From: Pleodorina starrii
Lineage: Eukaryota > Chlorophyta > Chlorophyceae > Chlamydomonadales > Volvocaceae
Assembly (NCBI GenBank): GCA_030267565.1
Contig: BRXU01000039.1
Location: 434,001 to 498,000, forward strand
Reading direction: 5' to 3'
Length of the DNA stretch: 64,000 bases
Positions within the stretch are counted from its first letter, which is position 1. Each line of letters opens with the position of its first letter. Positions 44,221-55,989 of this stretch are shown here, one piece after another. The position numbers were made by a program, and so were the translations under genes. Below the pieces are notes generated by a model. The model was not told the origin of the DNA. It made no database searches and was given only the letters and a program-made list of their open reading frames with translations.

Positions 44221-46703
44221 CAAATGGACCGCTACAGTCCAATATCGTTAGGATACGGTAGGAAGGAGATGGGCCGTCATGAGCGGCTTTGCGTGCAACG
44301 TAGTAACGTACGGCAACGCGGTCGTGTGCAGTCGGCGCAGCGCACGGATGCATCGGGACGAGCACCGTATCGGCGTTTGTTTTTTTTTGGCGGTGTACCC
44401 AATGCAAATATGTTGTGTTATGAATGAATCCGAATGAACCGGCAAGGCATATGGCCAGGTTGCCATGTGTTGACGAGTCGGTGGTGTGTGTGGTGTGTGT
44501 GTGTGTGTGTGTGTGTCCTTGGTTGTGTGTGTTGCATTGCCTGGCTTCGGAGCCTGGGAGGGCGGGTATGTACCGGTACCACCCGTCGAGCCGCCGCTCC
44601 CCCTCCGTCGCCGACCATCGCGCCCAGCTCCGCACTTTCTTGGGGGGCGGGGGCGGGGGCGGGAGCGGGGGCGGGGGCGGGGGCGGGGGCGGGGGCGGGA
44701 GCGGGAGCGGGGGCGGGGGCGGGAGCGGGAGCGGGGGCGGGGGCGGGAGCGGGAGCGGGGGCGGGCGCGGGGGCGGGGGCGGGGGCGGGGGCCGGGGGGG
44801 GGGCCGGGGCGGGGGCGGGGGCGGGGGCGGGGGCGGGGGCCGGGGCCGGGGCCGGGGCGGGGGCCGGGGCCGGGGCCGGGGCTGGGGCTGGGGCCGGGGC
44901 CGGAGCGGGGGCGGGGGCGGGGGCGGGGGCGGGGGCGGGGGCGGGGGCGGGGGCGGGGGCGGGAGCGGGAGCGGGGGCGGGGGCGGGGGCGGGGGCGGGG
45001 GCGGGGGCGGGGGCGGGGGCGGGGGCGGGGTAATGGAGATTAGAGCGGGGCAGCGGCGGCGGCAGCGGCGGCGGCGGCGGGGAGCGTGAGGGGCAGCGAG
45101 GAGAGCGGAGCTCATGAGCGGCAGCTGACGAGACCGGGAGGGGCGAGGGAGGCCTTGCTTGGCGGTTCAGGAAGGCAGGGAAATGGCAGGGAGGGAGGGA
45201 GGGAGGGAGAGAGCTGCTGAGGGGCTTCTGACGTGAGTCCCGGTTCGATGCTGCATGCTGCTGGTCGATCCATTGTAGTTCCTGGTCGCGGGGCCCTCGT
45301 TCGGTTTCCTTGTTCGGGACAGGGTGTCCATCCGCGCGCTGGTCTGGGAAAAAGCAGGTTGTTGAGATTGTTGGTGAGGTTATTAGGGGTTTGTTGTTGT
45401 TGTATGTAACGGTAATGCTCCAGGGGTCCAAACCCTCGAATTGGACTCTCTCCGATATCTCTCAAAATGGTAGAATGGTAGATGGCCGCCCCATGTATAA
45501 CTGGTAGATGGGAGCCGGCAGGGCAACTGCAGATGTTGCGGTAGGTGCGGCAGGTTGGGCTGGCGGATATCGGAGAAGGCGGTAGCTAGGGACTCGGCTC
45601 CGTCGGGTCCATCCCCCGGCTGTTGCTCGCGTTCGGCTGTAGCGCTCTCTGCTCGCGTGGCTCAAGTTGGTGTCATGCCGTGTTGGCCTGGGTGGTTGTT
45701 GTGCGCGGGCTGAAGGATACAAACTATTAAAAGTTTGTTGTGGACTGACGTGGATTGGGATTCCCTGGCGGACTTGATCTCAAGCCTTCGATGATTGCTG
45801 TCAGTTGCTGTCCGGCTTGCTCCGACGGTCGGACAGACAGCGGGCAGAGCGCAACGTAACCGCTTGGCTGAGGTCGCTTGTAACATGGCTCGTGGTGTCG
45901 ATGTCGCAACCTCGTTAATTGCAACCCGCTTGCAACTGGCAACACAGCTCAAGGGGCGAGCGTCGGGCCCCGATGTACAGTTGCTTCATTGCACTTTTTG
46001 AAACCAGAATCCACTAGACTCGCATGTGTCACCTCGACGCAGCTTGCATGCTTGAACTATTATAAACACACATCAGGACTGAGAGCGCTGCACACACACC
46101 CATCGCGACCGTAACGCCCACTTCATCAGCCACCTCTTTTCCTCAAGGTGTGACATGAACAGATCACCATAGGCGTGTCTTCATTGCTACTGCAGCACAT
46201 CGGGCCAGCAGTTCCACTCAATGGGAGATAGGCAGTAAAGCTGCTAGTGCACGCCAGATCATGCAGCCACCTGGCTGTACTTGAAGTAACCCATTTCGAA
46301 TCGTGTGTAATTTGTGCTGCCGTTTTTGCTCCTGCTGATATGTGACAGGTGCGCGTGACGAGCAAGTGCACAGGAGGCAACCATGTTCGCGTCGAAGGAA
46401 CATCCAACCGCAACGGTAGGTCTAGACGGCTGGCCTATTGGCGTGACATCATACCATAAACAGCTGCGTGTTATTGAAAACGAAGTTGTAAATCCGGAGT
46501 TTAACAGCGACCAGCTGGGCCCCGAAACCCGTATGGCTTCGTCAGCAACGATGAACTGAAACAGACGTTACTGTGGCGACACATTCTTATAAAAAGCATT
46601 TCTATTTGGAGACATACCAAAGTGGTCTAGACAATTTCCTAGGCTCCGCTGACGTGTTGTAACTTGTGGCATTTCACGCGTGTTGTGCCAATACACCGGA
46701 ACG
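44012..46703. other. Intergenic region between the S9 peptidase and malate dehydrogenase
   Basis: Holds the AGC tract, a (GT)n run (about 44488-44517), the long GGGGCG array (44643-45030), a GGGA run (about 45190-45208) and about 1.6 kb of less biased sequence with no supportable gene. TGTAA occurs at about 45405, far for an S9 polyadenylation signal. Confidence 0.55.
44643..45030. repeat. GGGGCG hexanucleotide array, G-quadruplex-prone
   Basis: About 390 bp of (GGGGGC/GGGAGC/GGGGCC)n on the + strand, with every hexamer carrying a G-run of three or more. The long Pro- and Gly-rich open frames seen here in several frames are only translations of the repeat. Confidence 0.97.
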
Positions 46704-48932
46704 ATGGCTGCCCTCAACCGCATCCAGAAAATTGCGTCTCACCTTGACCCGCCCAAGCCGCACAAGGTATGCCTCTTGCCAAAAGGCGCGTTGTTGACTC
46801 AACCATGCAAGGGAAGATCCATGCTCGAGAGCAACGACCAACTCGGCAGTCTACTCAGCACAACCCGCTAGGAAGGTTCCTGAATTTCGGTAATGAGGCC
46901 CACGTCATACTCGGCGAATGTGTATCTCGTCCTGGTCTGCGTCAGACACCCCGTGGCGGAGGTCATGTTCCGCGAGCTTGTGCAGCCCGAGACCGAGTAC
47001 CACATGCTCCCCCAGACTTCCGAGCTATACGCTGTATGAGTTGCAGACTGGAAAAGACAGCCCTCGGCGGCGCTAAAACCCACCCTCTCGACACCTTCAC
47101 GGCACGATTCTGTCACGTTGCAGTTTGCAGCCTCCTTTTGCCTACACCTCTACTTTACACAAACATTGTCCCTCGAATTTCAGTCCCTCACGCTCGTCCC
47201 CGGGCTGTGGTGCCACTCGCCCTCATTGTCCTCCAGCTTCCTAACCTCAACCTCCCGTACGTCACCTCAAAACTCCTCCTCCCCTCACTCCACCAAAACC
47301 AACCCCCGCCTCCCCGGGGCCTTCTCCTGTACCCAGCTTCGGCAGAAACCCACCTCCACACCCGTTTCCTCCGCTCAACCCGCCGCTTTCCCCGCCCCCT
47401 TAAAACCCTGCCGTACTTCGAACGCAGTTCAAGGTGGCCGTGCTGGGCGCCGCCGGTGGCATCGGTCAGCCGCTGTCGATGCTGCTCAAGATGTCGCCGT
47501 ACATTTCGGAGCTGAGCCTGTACGATGTGATGAACACGCCCGGCGTCGCCGCCGACGTGTCCCACATGAGTACGGCAGCCCGCGTCAAGGGCTACCTGGG
47601 AGCTGATCAGCTTCCGGCGGCGCTGGCGGGGGCTAACCTCGTGATCATCCCCGCGGGTGGGTTGGGTTTTAGGGCGGGGGAGTTGGCGTGTTTCCTGTAC
47701 CCCTGTATGTGATGTGGGGCGCGATGCGGAACCTTCAGTCGGGGCAGTTGCTGGGCTTGGGCCACACTGCACGGTCCTGCTCCGTCCTGTCCCGCCCCGC
47801 CCCGCCCTGGCAGGCGTGCCGCTCGCAATCCGGCCTTGGTCCACAGCAGCTTCACCCGCCTAGCAAGCATACCGGTAGTTGTTCCTTTGCCCTCTCCTCC
47901 CTCCCCATCGCTCCACATCTCGCCCCTGATGCCATCCCCCCACCCGCTGCGGCTCGTATTTTTCCCTTTATAAACACACCACCTGCCCCCTTTCCCTCGT
48001 CAACACACCACCTGCCCCCTTGCCCTCCTCGCAGGCGTTCCCCGCAAGCCCGGCATGACCCGCGACGATCTGTTCAACATCAACGCGGGCATTGTCCGCA
48101 CTCTGGCGGAGGGCGTGGCGGCGCACTGCCCCACCGCCTGGGTGGCCATCATTTCCAACCCGGTCAACTCGACGGTGCCTATTTTCGCCGAGGTGCTCCA
48201 GCGCGCTGGTGCGTGGCCCCCTTTGGCCTTTGGCTGGCTGGCAGGTTGACTGGCTGGCAGGCTAGCTGTCTGAGAATTTGGGTTTTGGGATTTGAACCCC
48301 AAAAGCCCAGTAGCCCAAATTTGAATCCTCCCAGAGGCGAGTAGCAGCTGAATAGCTGGCGACTTCGACTTCGGTTGAATTCGATTCGGTTCCGCCTCCT
48401 CGTCTGTTTCACCCACGCCTCTGCCAACCCGCCAACCCACTCATTCAATTCAATTAGGTGTGTTGGACCCCAAGCGCCTGTTCGGTGTGACGACGCTGGA
48501 CGTGGTTCGCGCGGAGGCCTTCATTTCGGAGATTGTGGGCGCCGACCCGCGGGACGTTTCCGTCCCGGTGGTGGGCGGCCACGCGGGAGTCACCATCCTG
48601 CCTCTGCTTTCGCAGGTGCGTGTGTATGTGTGTGTGTGGCGGGTTGGGTGCAGGAGATGTTGGAACAGGAGGGGGTTATGAAATTCAGCCTGTATCATCA
48701 TCATCATCATCATCATTTCGCTTGTCGCTGCCGTGCTCTCCGTTCTCGCCCCCCGCCCCAGGCTCGTCCGTCGCTGCCTGCCTCGATGACGGCCGAGCAG
48801 CGCAAGGCCCTCATGACCCGTATCCAGGACGCCGGTACGGAGGTCGTACAGGTACGGCGGCAGCGCGTGCATCTGGCTTGCGTCGCAGCGAGCGGAAGTG
48901 CGCGGCGGCGTCAGCGTTGTGGGAGCCGCTGC

Positions 48933-48970
<38 letters not shown>

Positions 48971-49541
48971 CGTCGGTGTTGCTCGTTGGCTCGTTGCTGC
49001 TGTCCTCGGATAGCTGGTCCAGCTGATGATGCTGCTGTTGTGGTGTCCAAACCCTAGGAAGAGTACCAGTAATACGGCTCGTGGGTTCATGTCGCGGGTT
49101 TCAGACACACCCTCCCTCCCTCAGGGAACCGTCATTAGCCTCATTACCTTGTCATCACCCTCTTGGCGCCCATGACATTCGCCGCTGCCGCCGCCGATTT
49201 GCCATTTGCCAACTCAGGCCAAGGCCGGCGCCGGCTCGGCGACGCTCTCGATGGCGTATGCCGCCGCGCGCTTCGCCGACTCGTGCCTCCGCGCCATGGG
49301 GGGAGAGGGCGCCGTGGCCGAGTACGCCTATGTGCGCTCGTCCGCCGTGGAAGGCCTGCCGTACTTCTCGTCACCGCTGCGACTGGGCCGCGCCGGCGTG
49401 GAGGACATTCTGCCGCTGGGGCCGATGGATGCGATGGAGTCCGAGAACTTCGAAGCGATGAAGGCGGAGCTGCTGGGATCGATCCGCAAGGGCGAGGAGT
49501 TTGTGGCCAAGGGGCCCGCCGCCGCCGCGGCCGCCAAGTGA
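46704..49541 (+). CDS. MDH2: Malate dehydrogenase (NAD), peroxisomal/glyoxysomal type with PTS2
   Basis: Interconverts malate and oxaloacetate with NAD(H); the peroxisomal form reoxidises NADH from beta-oxidation. Six exons: 46704-46766, 47428-47656, 48035-48208, 48458-48615, 48762-48851, 49218-49541; all phases join to 345 aa, normal for the plant glyoxysomal group. Exon 1 encodes only the leader: RIQKIASHL (residues 6-14) fits the PTS2 consensus R-[LIVQ]-x5-[HQ]-L. Then follow the Rossmann loop [11 protein letters not shown], Asp of SLYDV, substrate Arg in [35 protein letters not shown], catalytic His in [11 protein letters not shown], and [13 protein letters not shown]. The C-terminus is an Ala-rich AAAAAAK tail. 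No catalytic residue is missing. The symbol follows the Chlamydomonas peroxisomal enzyme and is given by similarity of type. Confidence 0.93.
48694..48717. repeat. (ATC)n microsatellite in an MDH intron
   Basis: Eight ATC units between exons 4 and 5. Confidence 0.95.
48933..48970. repeat. (TGA)n microsatellite in an MDH intron
   Basis: About twelve TGA units between exons 5 and 6, complementary to the (ATC)n tract in the previous intron. Confidence 0.95.
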
Positions 49542-51780
49542 TGGAAGGGAAGGAGAGGCGGAACGGGGCTTGGGGCGGCGAGCTGTTCAGAGTGTGGCAG
49601 TGGTCGGCGGCGAGGTCGTGTTGCGTTTTAGCGGACGCGACTGCGAAATTCTTTCTTTCTTTGGTGTCTTTCTCGGGGCCCACCTCGGGGCGCACAATCC
49701 ATAAGAGCCCAAGGGCATATGGCAAAAGGGTTGGGGAGCCCGAGCTGCGCTCTCGCGCCCACCTTGACAATTTGTGTGTGTGTGTCAAATTATACTGTGC
49801 TCGTCCGTAGCGATGTACGGTATGTTAGTTTGGTGTGTTTCGTCCTGTTGTGTGCTCGTTCGTTGGGTGTCAGGTACTGAAGCTCGTCTGTACGGTAGCA
49901 CTTGTACGGTATCGTGTGCATGTTTTTTGGCGTCTGTGAAGTACCGGTATGTCCCGGGCCACCACATATGCCACTCTGGAGTGGCGCTGCAGGGAGGGTA
50001 GCGCGTTGAGGTGGATGGGAAAGGCTGGGGACGGACCCCTCATTCCCCTCTGCGCAGTCGCCTGCGGGGCAAGGGGAGGCACAACCTTTCTGACTACCCG
50101 CCACACACAACCCCTAAATGATGTTGTGATGATGTCAATGATGATATTGATGCATTCTGACATCGCCACAGGAACGCGGGAGGGACCAGGTGTAAAACGT
50201 CCCGGGCAGCGACCAGCTTGGCCGTGAGTTGTTGAGTTGTGCTTGTTACCGTGAGTGAGTGAGTGTTGGGAAAAGCTCGCGTCACCACCGCTTCCGCCGT
50301 TGTTGCTACCGGGAAGACCTCTCTCTCTCTCTGCAGTACAGCCACCACCACACGAAATTGGAATAATAGAATTACAGAGGAGGAACTGGATAACAGCTAT
50401 ACATAGTGCGATCGCACGACTCTGTGGGCCTAATGTTCTAATGAGGTCTAATTGGAGCTTTCTTGTGAGCTGTGATTTGCCACACGAGTACGGCAAGCAG
50501 TACACAATACATCCATCATGCCAAAAAGCTGCGTCGTCCAAGCAGCGCCCCAACGCCCAGCGCCGCCGTCGTGCGCTAGCATGCAAAAGCAACAGTGTGT
50601 GATACCGTAGCAGCACCACCAGCAGCAACAACCGCGCCGATCCGACTGCCACCCCGATCGACGAAGCGGCGTTTCTTTTACCGTATTTTCTTTCCTTGCC
50701 ACGGAAAAAAAGATCTCGAATGTCTTTTTGAGGCCAGGCTAGCCAAGCGGGGGGGTGCGCGGGGACCCGTCCGTGCAGTTCGAGGCAGACAACCAGGCCG
50801 CTGCATGGGGGGAGGGGCCACCGCCGCACGGCCTTCAGCCTCGTTTGCCTCATGACGAAAACACCATCACACCGTATGTCTTGAGCAGAGTTCCCTAGTG
50901 TAAAGCGCATATCACCAGCGCATCGGCCACATAGCTGCGCACCGCGGCCAACCAACACCGACACCGACACCGACACCGCCCCCAACTCAGCACCCCCACA
51001 CCACCAGACCAACCCACCGACCCTGCGACCGTCGCACAGCGCCACACCGCCCCAACGCTCCACGCAGCGCAGTGCGGCGCCTGAGAGCCCTTCAGGCGCC
51101 GACACGGACGCCGCCGCCGCCGACGCCGCCGACGCAGCCGCCCGGCGCCATTGCAGCCACTGCCGCCTCTCTGGGTAGGTCCAACCCCGCCTGCGCCCCC
51201 GCCGGTCCACAGCTCCACACGCCGGCTGGCTCCCGCAGCGCAAACAACCCCACCGTAATCCGTAATCCGCGCCTGGCCTGAACCATCAAAATTTATTAAT
51301 TCCCCTTCATGGTAATATTATACGACCGAGAGCGACACCAATCCGTGCAACGCAAACCGCAAACTGCCATTTATTACTTTCTCTCCCTGGTCCCTGCCCC
51401 CCTCCGGCTCCGCTGCCGCAGCCTCCGCTCCAGGGGGGGTGGCTTCCGCAGCCCAGCCCATGAGAGGAGGGGGGCCGCCGCAGCCAGGCAGCCACTCAAC
51501 CCGCCCGCCCGCCACTCCCATCTCCCTCCACTCCATCCGCGCAGACATACCCACGGGTTTGAATCTGTCGTACCGGTCCCGGGACGGCCTTGCGCCTACC
51601 TTGCGGCATTTCCATAGCCCCTCCCTCCCTCCCTGTAGCTGTAATACGGTAGCTGGGGTGGCGGATAGCGGATAGCGCCCTCCACACTCCCCTGCAGCCA
51701 CCCCTCCCTTGCGCCGCCAGCCGCGCCTTGCCCTCCCTGGACCCCACCCGCCACCCCCCCCCCTCTTCCTGTTCCGGCAG
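49542..51780. other. Intergenic region downstream of MDH
   Basis: The first 650 bp is probably the MDH 3' UTR. A minus-strand frame open from 51243 to 49870 (457 codons) shows no domain and biased composition, so it was not called. A plus-strand Ala/Asp/Pro-rich piece (about 50990-51172) before a GTAGGT could belong to the retroelement that follows, but nothing confirms this. Confidence 0.5.
50191..50195 (+). promoter_or_regulatory. Candidate polyadenylation signal TGTAA (MDH)
   Basis: First TGTAA seen on the + strand after the MDH stop, about 650 bp downstream. Confidence 0.4.
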
Positions 51781-52331
51781 GACCCCCCTTCCCGGACCTA
51801 CGGCACCCCTTCGACCCTGCGACGTTCGGCCTGCACGGAATCTACCCGCCTGAATTGGGCATTCCGCAGCAGGACCACTCCCACCTCGGCGAGGGGCTGC
51901 TCCCGTACCTAGACATCCTGCTTGTCCACACGCCCACGCCAGCCGGCCGCAGCCGCTTCGTTACTCGCCTCTATGATAAACGCGAGCAACGGGCGTTCGA
52001 CGGCGTCCGGTTGTCGCGCTTCGTTCACGTGTCCTCTAACGTCAACGAAGCCGCCAAGCGCAATCTTTTTCTCAGCCAGTTCCACCGCCTTCGCCGGATC
52101 ATCATGGACGTGGACAATTTCGTGGAGGCCACGGCGCACGTCCTGGTGGCGCTGATCAAGCAAGGGTACTCGCAACACACCATGCTGCGGACGCTCGACG
52201 AACAGCTCTTCTTCAACCCTCAGCTCTTCCTTGTCGAACGGCGTACCACGCACCGTCAGCTCGCCGCCCGCGTCCGCGACCGCCTGGCGGCCCTCGTTCG
52301 CGACCTCGCCCCACCCTTGCCTCGCACATAG
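51781..52331 (+). pseudogene. Reverse-transcriptase retroelement remnant (C-terminal part)
   Basis: An open stretch of about 183 codons without an ATG at its head. It carries the block that follows the polymerase core in a large group of eukaryotic reverse transcriptases: LLPYLDILL, then FVTRLYDKREQRAFDGVRLS, RFVHVSSNV, LFLSQFHRLRRI, DNFVEATAHVLVALIKQGYS and LRTLDEQLFF. The spacing of YLD-x-L, LYDKR, SQFHR and the LxxxGYxxxxL helix fits that group. The catalytic core (YxDD) is not found upstream, so the copy is 5'-truncated or decayed. The precise element class cannot be set from this piece. Confidence 0.6.
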
Positions 52332-53111
52332 CCACCTGCCTTGCCCGCCCCGGCGTGCCCGCATGCATTGGCCGCTTGGGCCGCACGGTTGTTTGGGGAG
52401 CCCTGCGGGGCCCCGCCGTGCCGTCCTAGTCTCCCTGCCCCTGTCCCCCTGCCTGCCGTGCTCGCTGCCTTCCCTGCCCCCTGCCTTCGTCCCCTGTCCT
52501 TGCCCGTTACCCATCGCGCTGGCCTTGGCCCCCCGCCTGACTCGTGCTCTGCCTTGTCCCCGTATGGCTTTCGTCCCTTGCATTTTCCCGTCCCCTACCC
52601 GTGTGCTGCGCGTGCCCTTTGCGTTTTCTGCCCGCGGTTACCCCCGCCCGCCCCTCGTACACTTGCAGGATGTCCTTGCCCTTCTTTCATTTTCTACTTT
52701 TGCTACTTTTATTTTTATATTTTCTTTCCCCTTTGCAGCTTTCCCGTCCCTCCAGCCCACCAGCCCCAGCCGCAGCTCCAGCCGCACTCGCATGGGGTCT
52801 CGCCGGTAACGCTTGCCCCGCTGTCCTTGCCGTGTCTTCACGCACCCTTTCCTTGCTGTGTGTTCCTCTTTCCCTGCCGTAGGTGAGTTGGGTTCCGGCG
52901 GGCTTCGGGGGCTGGGGCATTCCTTGCATCCCAGCTGCACTTTCTCGGCTCGCTTCACAGCACGTCGCTCAGCAACTTCAGCGAATTTCCTACACTTCTC
53001 TTCCAGCCTCGCCTCGTCATCGTCGCGCCTCGACACCGCGGCGGCTGGGCTCGTACTTGCTACAACCTCTCGGTTTGTATATAACGTCCTCCGCTGTTTT
53101 GCAAGCTTACC

Positions 53112-53194
53112 TCGCTGTTCTTTTGCAGATGAGACGGAATTCTTTTCTTACGTTACCGTTCACGGGCTCCGGCCTATACGTGGATAACCCCCTC
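53112..53194 (+). repeat. Dispersed repeat containing ACCGTTCACGGGCTCCGGCC
   Basis: About 80 bp; its reverse complement recurs at 56428-56511 (about 80% alike by eye), with shorter pieces at 59661-59693 and 23760-23785. All share CCGGCCTATACGTGGATAAC or close variants. Confidence 0.75.
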
Positions 53195-53385
53195 TTCCTC
53201 ACCCAGGGTCGGTATCTGCGTAGGCGATATGTGGAGGGAGGGAGGGAGGGTGGGGAAGTGGAGGCAGAGAGAGGGGGGCGGGTGTGGGGGCGGGGGTGGG
53301 GGCGGGGGGAATGTAGAGACGGCGGAGGGGGGTGTAGGTAGCGCGCACACCGGTAAACGGTTCTTGTGGAGAAGCAACCCCCAAC

Positions 53386-53423
53386 CTCGTCCAACAACAT
53401 GTTGGACGAGCATGTTGGACGAG
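53386..53423. repeat. Short palindrome with partial duplication
   Basis: CTCGTCCAACA, a 3-base loop, then TGTTGGACGAG, followed directly by a second CATGTTGGACGAG. Confidence 0.9.
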
Positions 53424-55641
53424 ACCACAACTCAGAAAAGACAAATACCCCAGTGCTGACGCTCGTGTACAGTACCATGGACTAGAGGCGGCAGTGCAAC
53501 GTTGGGTGTTGGGCGTCTCAAACGGGTCGGGGCTCTCGTCCCGTCCCGTTCCGCTCGACCCGGTCCGCTCAATCGCCCACCACACACCGAAAAAAACTAA
53601 AACCCTATCTCTGACGAAACCCACAACTGCCACCGCTCCGACTGACTACCGCTCCCCTCCGAAAGAATCGCTCTAAACCCTAAAACCGCAGACAGCCGCA
53701 AAGCACGGCGTCCTCCTCCTCCTCCTCCTCCGCTTCACAAACTCCGACCCCACTGCCGCACCACCGCCGAGCCCCTCGACAGTCGACACACCCGGCTCCT
53801 GAAACATCGCAACTCGATGTCACAACACACACCTCTCAACGCAACGCGATCCCAATGGCAACACAACCACCACAACCACCACCATTAATAAGACATGTCG
53901 CACCTTCGGCGCCGGCCGCCGCCCCGCAATAAAAGCTTTTCGTCGGGGGGACTTCCGGGCGAGGAGCGACGGTTGTACGGCACATCTTGTGCCGTCCGTA
54001 CATCTTGTGCCGTAATACGATGAGGCGCGCGCGCACCGAGGCCCCCGACCCGTTGAGCTGACCGGGGGGGTCTCGGGCGCCCGCCGAGGCCACACAGAGG
54101 AGCACAGACAGCTCGCCACCAAAACCAAAACCCATGAATGAGATACGACAAACACACAAACACTCGGCATGTACTTTCTTGAGGGCGCTCATCCGTCCGT
54201 CTGTCTCTGCAAAAACACGCCTCTTTCTTTCTTTCTTCTGATGAGCCCGGCAGCCCCGAGCGCGCTTCCCCGCGGCGAGGGCTCTCCCGGACTCCGCTGT
54301 CCACTCCAGACGAGGTGTGGCGCAACCGGCGCGGACTTTGGGCCCGCGCGTCTTGCGGGGGGGGGGCGCACAAGGCGCAAACAAACACGCGCAACACACA
54401 TTGCGCACGGGACTCGCCCGCACCACACGTCCCATCCCATCCCAACACAACACACAACACAACAACATCCCATCACACAAAACACGCTTTAGGGTTTTTG
54501 AGAGCATCATGAGCAGCAATACTCGTACCGTACGACAACTCAACAACAACAGCCGCTCGATCAGGCAGGCCAATCTTCCAGGAGATGAGCGGCGAACGCC
54601 CAAGAATGAGTGAGGGCGCCGCCCCCTTGCGTTCTTGTGCCATCCTCCTTCCCCTCCCCGCCACTCCAGTCCCAAAGCCAAAACCAAAGCCAGCGGCTAG
54701 GCTTGAACCCCCTGCCGGCATCCATGTGTTTCCATGCCGTCATCCTTCCAACCCAACCACACGCACCCTCGGAAGCCGATCCGGCCATTTATTCGTATGT
54801 TGCTGTATACCTTATCAAATATATGCATAACCTTATTACCCAGGCACGGTGTATATTTATGGCGCACGACGCTCCCGGAACACAAAACACAACACCCCCG
54901 ACACAAAACACAAACCACACACACGCGTCGTCTCCGTTTCTTCTTGCGTGTACCCACGCCTCTCCCCCATTGCCTTCTCCGTCCCTTCGCTGCGGTGTCA
55001 TTCTACTTTCTCCTCGCCTTCTCTATCGCACGGCGAGGCCAACCAGCCATCATCCACGCGCGGCATCTCGGAACAAAAGCCCCCAACAACACAAAACAGC
55101 ACGCGGCGACCGCAAATTGTACCCCCATCCATGACCGCCTGCATCGCGACTCTTTGACATCGCACAAAAACACCATCTCGCGGTGGGCCGTCCTTTGGGC
55201 CGTCCTTTGGACCGTCCTTTAATGGCTTTGGCTCAAGTGGAAAAGGAAAAAAAGCCTAAGACCCATACGCCGGCGGACCCGACGCAGCCTCCCATACCGC
55301 AGGGAAGTCCAGGGAGGGCTGCAGAAGTAGTAATCACAAAACACCCCCAATTTCTGCAGGATTGGGTTTGGGCAGTTGGGGCGGTTAGGATACACCGGTT
55401 TAGTTTGGGCGGTTGGGCGGTTAGAATAAACCGAAAAACAACCGCCTACCTACCGAATCTCCGATCACCGAAGATGGTCCCTGGCACACACACACACACA
55501 CGGCAGTGACCGTACTCGCACTCACAGTCCCATGGGTGATGGGTCAGACCTCCGCCGCTCATGCATCACTGAAAATGCAGCCGCGCGCCACGGCGCGATG
55601 CGTAACGCGGCGCGATGCGTGACACGGCGCAATGCGTCTTC

Positions 55642-55955
55642 TCACAGAAAGCGCAGCTTGCGCGCCGTGTGGGGCACCGAGCCGGATCCGCCGCCGCCTT
55701 CGCCCTCGATTTCGCCGCTCATAATCATACTCATCGGCGCGGCGGCGCCGTCGGTGCCGAGGCTGGACAGCGGCCCACCTGCGCGCCCCCAATCAACTCC
55801 TCCTCCGCCTCCCCCGCCGCCAGTGCTGCTGGTGCCGCCACCGCAACTAAACCCCGATCCGCCAGTGCTGCCGAGCGCCCTTTTAAAGGTCACGCTGCTG
55901 CCAGTGCAAGACCAATCGGTGATCGCGACCCGCGGGTCACGTGGGTCGCTGCCGC

Positions 55956-55989
<34 letters not shown>

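Larger units (their letters stand above)
52332..55641. other. Gene-poor region between the retroelement remnant and kinase C
   Basis: 52340-52870 is dominated by CCCTGCC/CTTGCCC-type pyrimidine sequence. It also holds the dispersed repeat at 53112-53194, a short palindrome (53386-53410), a CCT run (about 53711-53730), telomere-like CCCTAAAA traces (about 53672 and 54484) and otherwise unremarkable sequence. Open frames such as 54687-53836 (minus) have no motif. The right 500 bp should be the kinase C 3' UTR. Confidence 0.5.

Noticed and set aside
44204..45115. Very long Pro-rich and Gly-rich open frames in several frames
   Set aside because: They are translations of the GGGGCG repeat; every frame is open.
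49870..51243. 457-codon open frame on the minus strand
   Set aside because: No domain, no splice or ATG context and biased composition; long stop-free frames are common in GC-rich DNA.
53836..54687. 283-codon minus-strand frame
   Set aside because: No domain or intron support; overlapping frames are also open.
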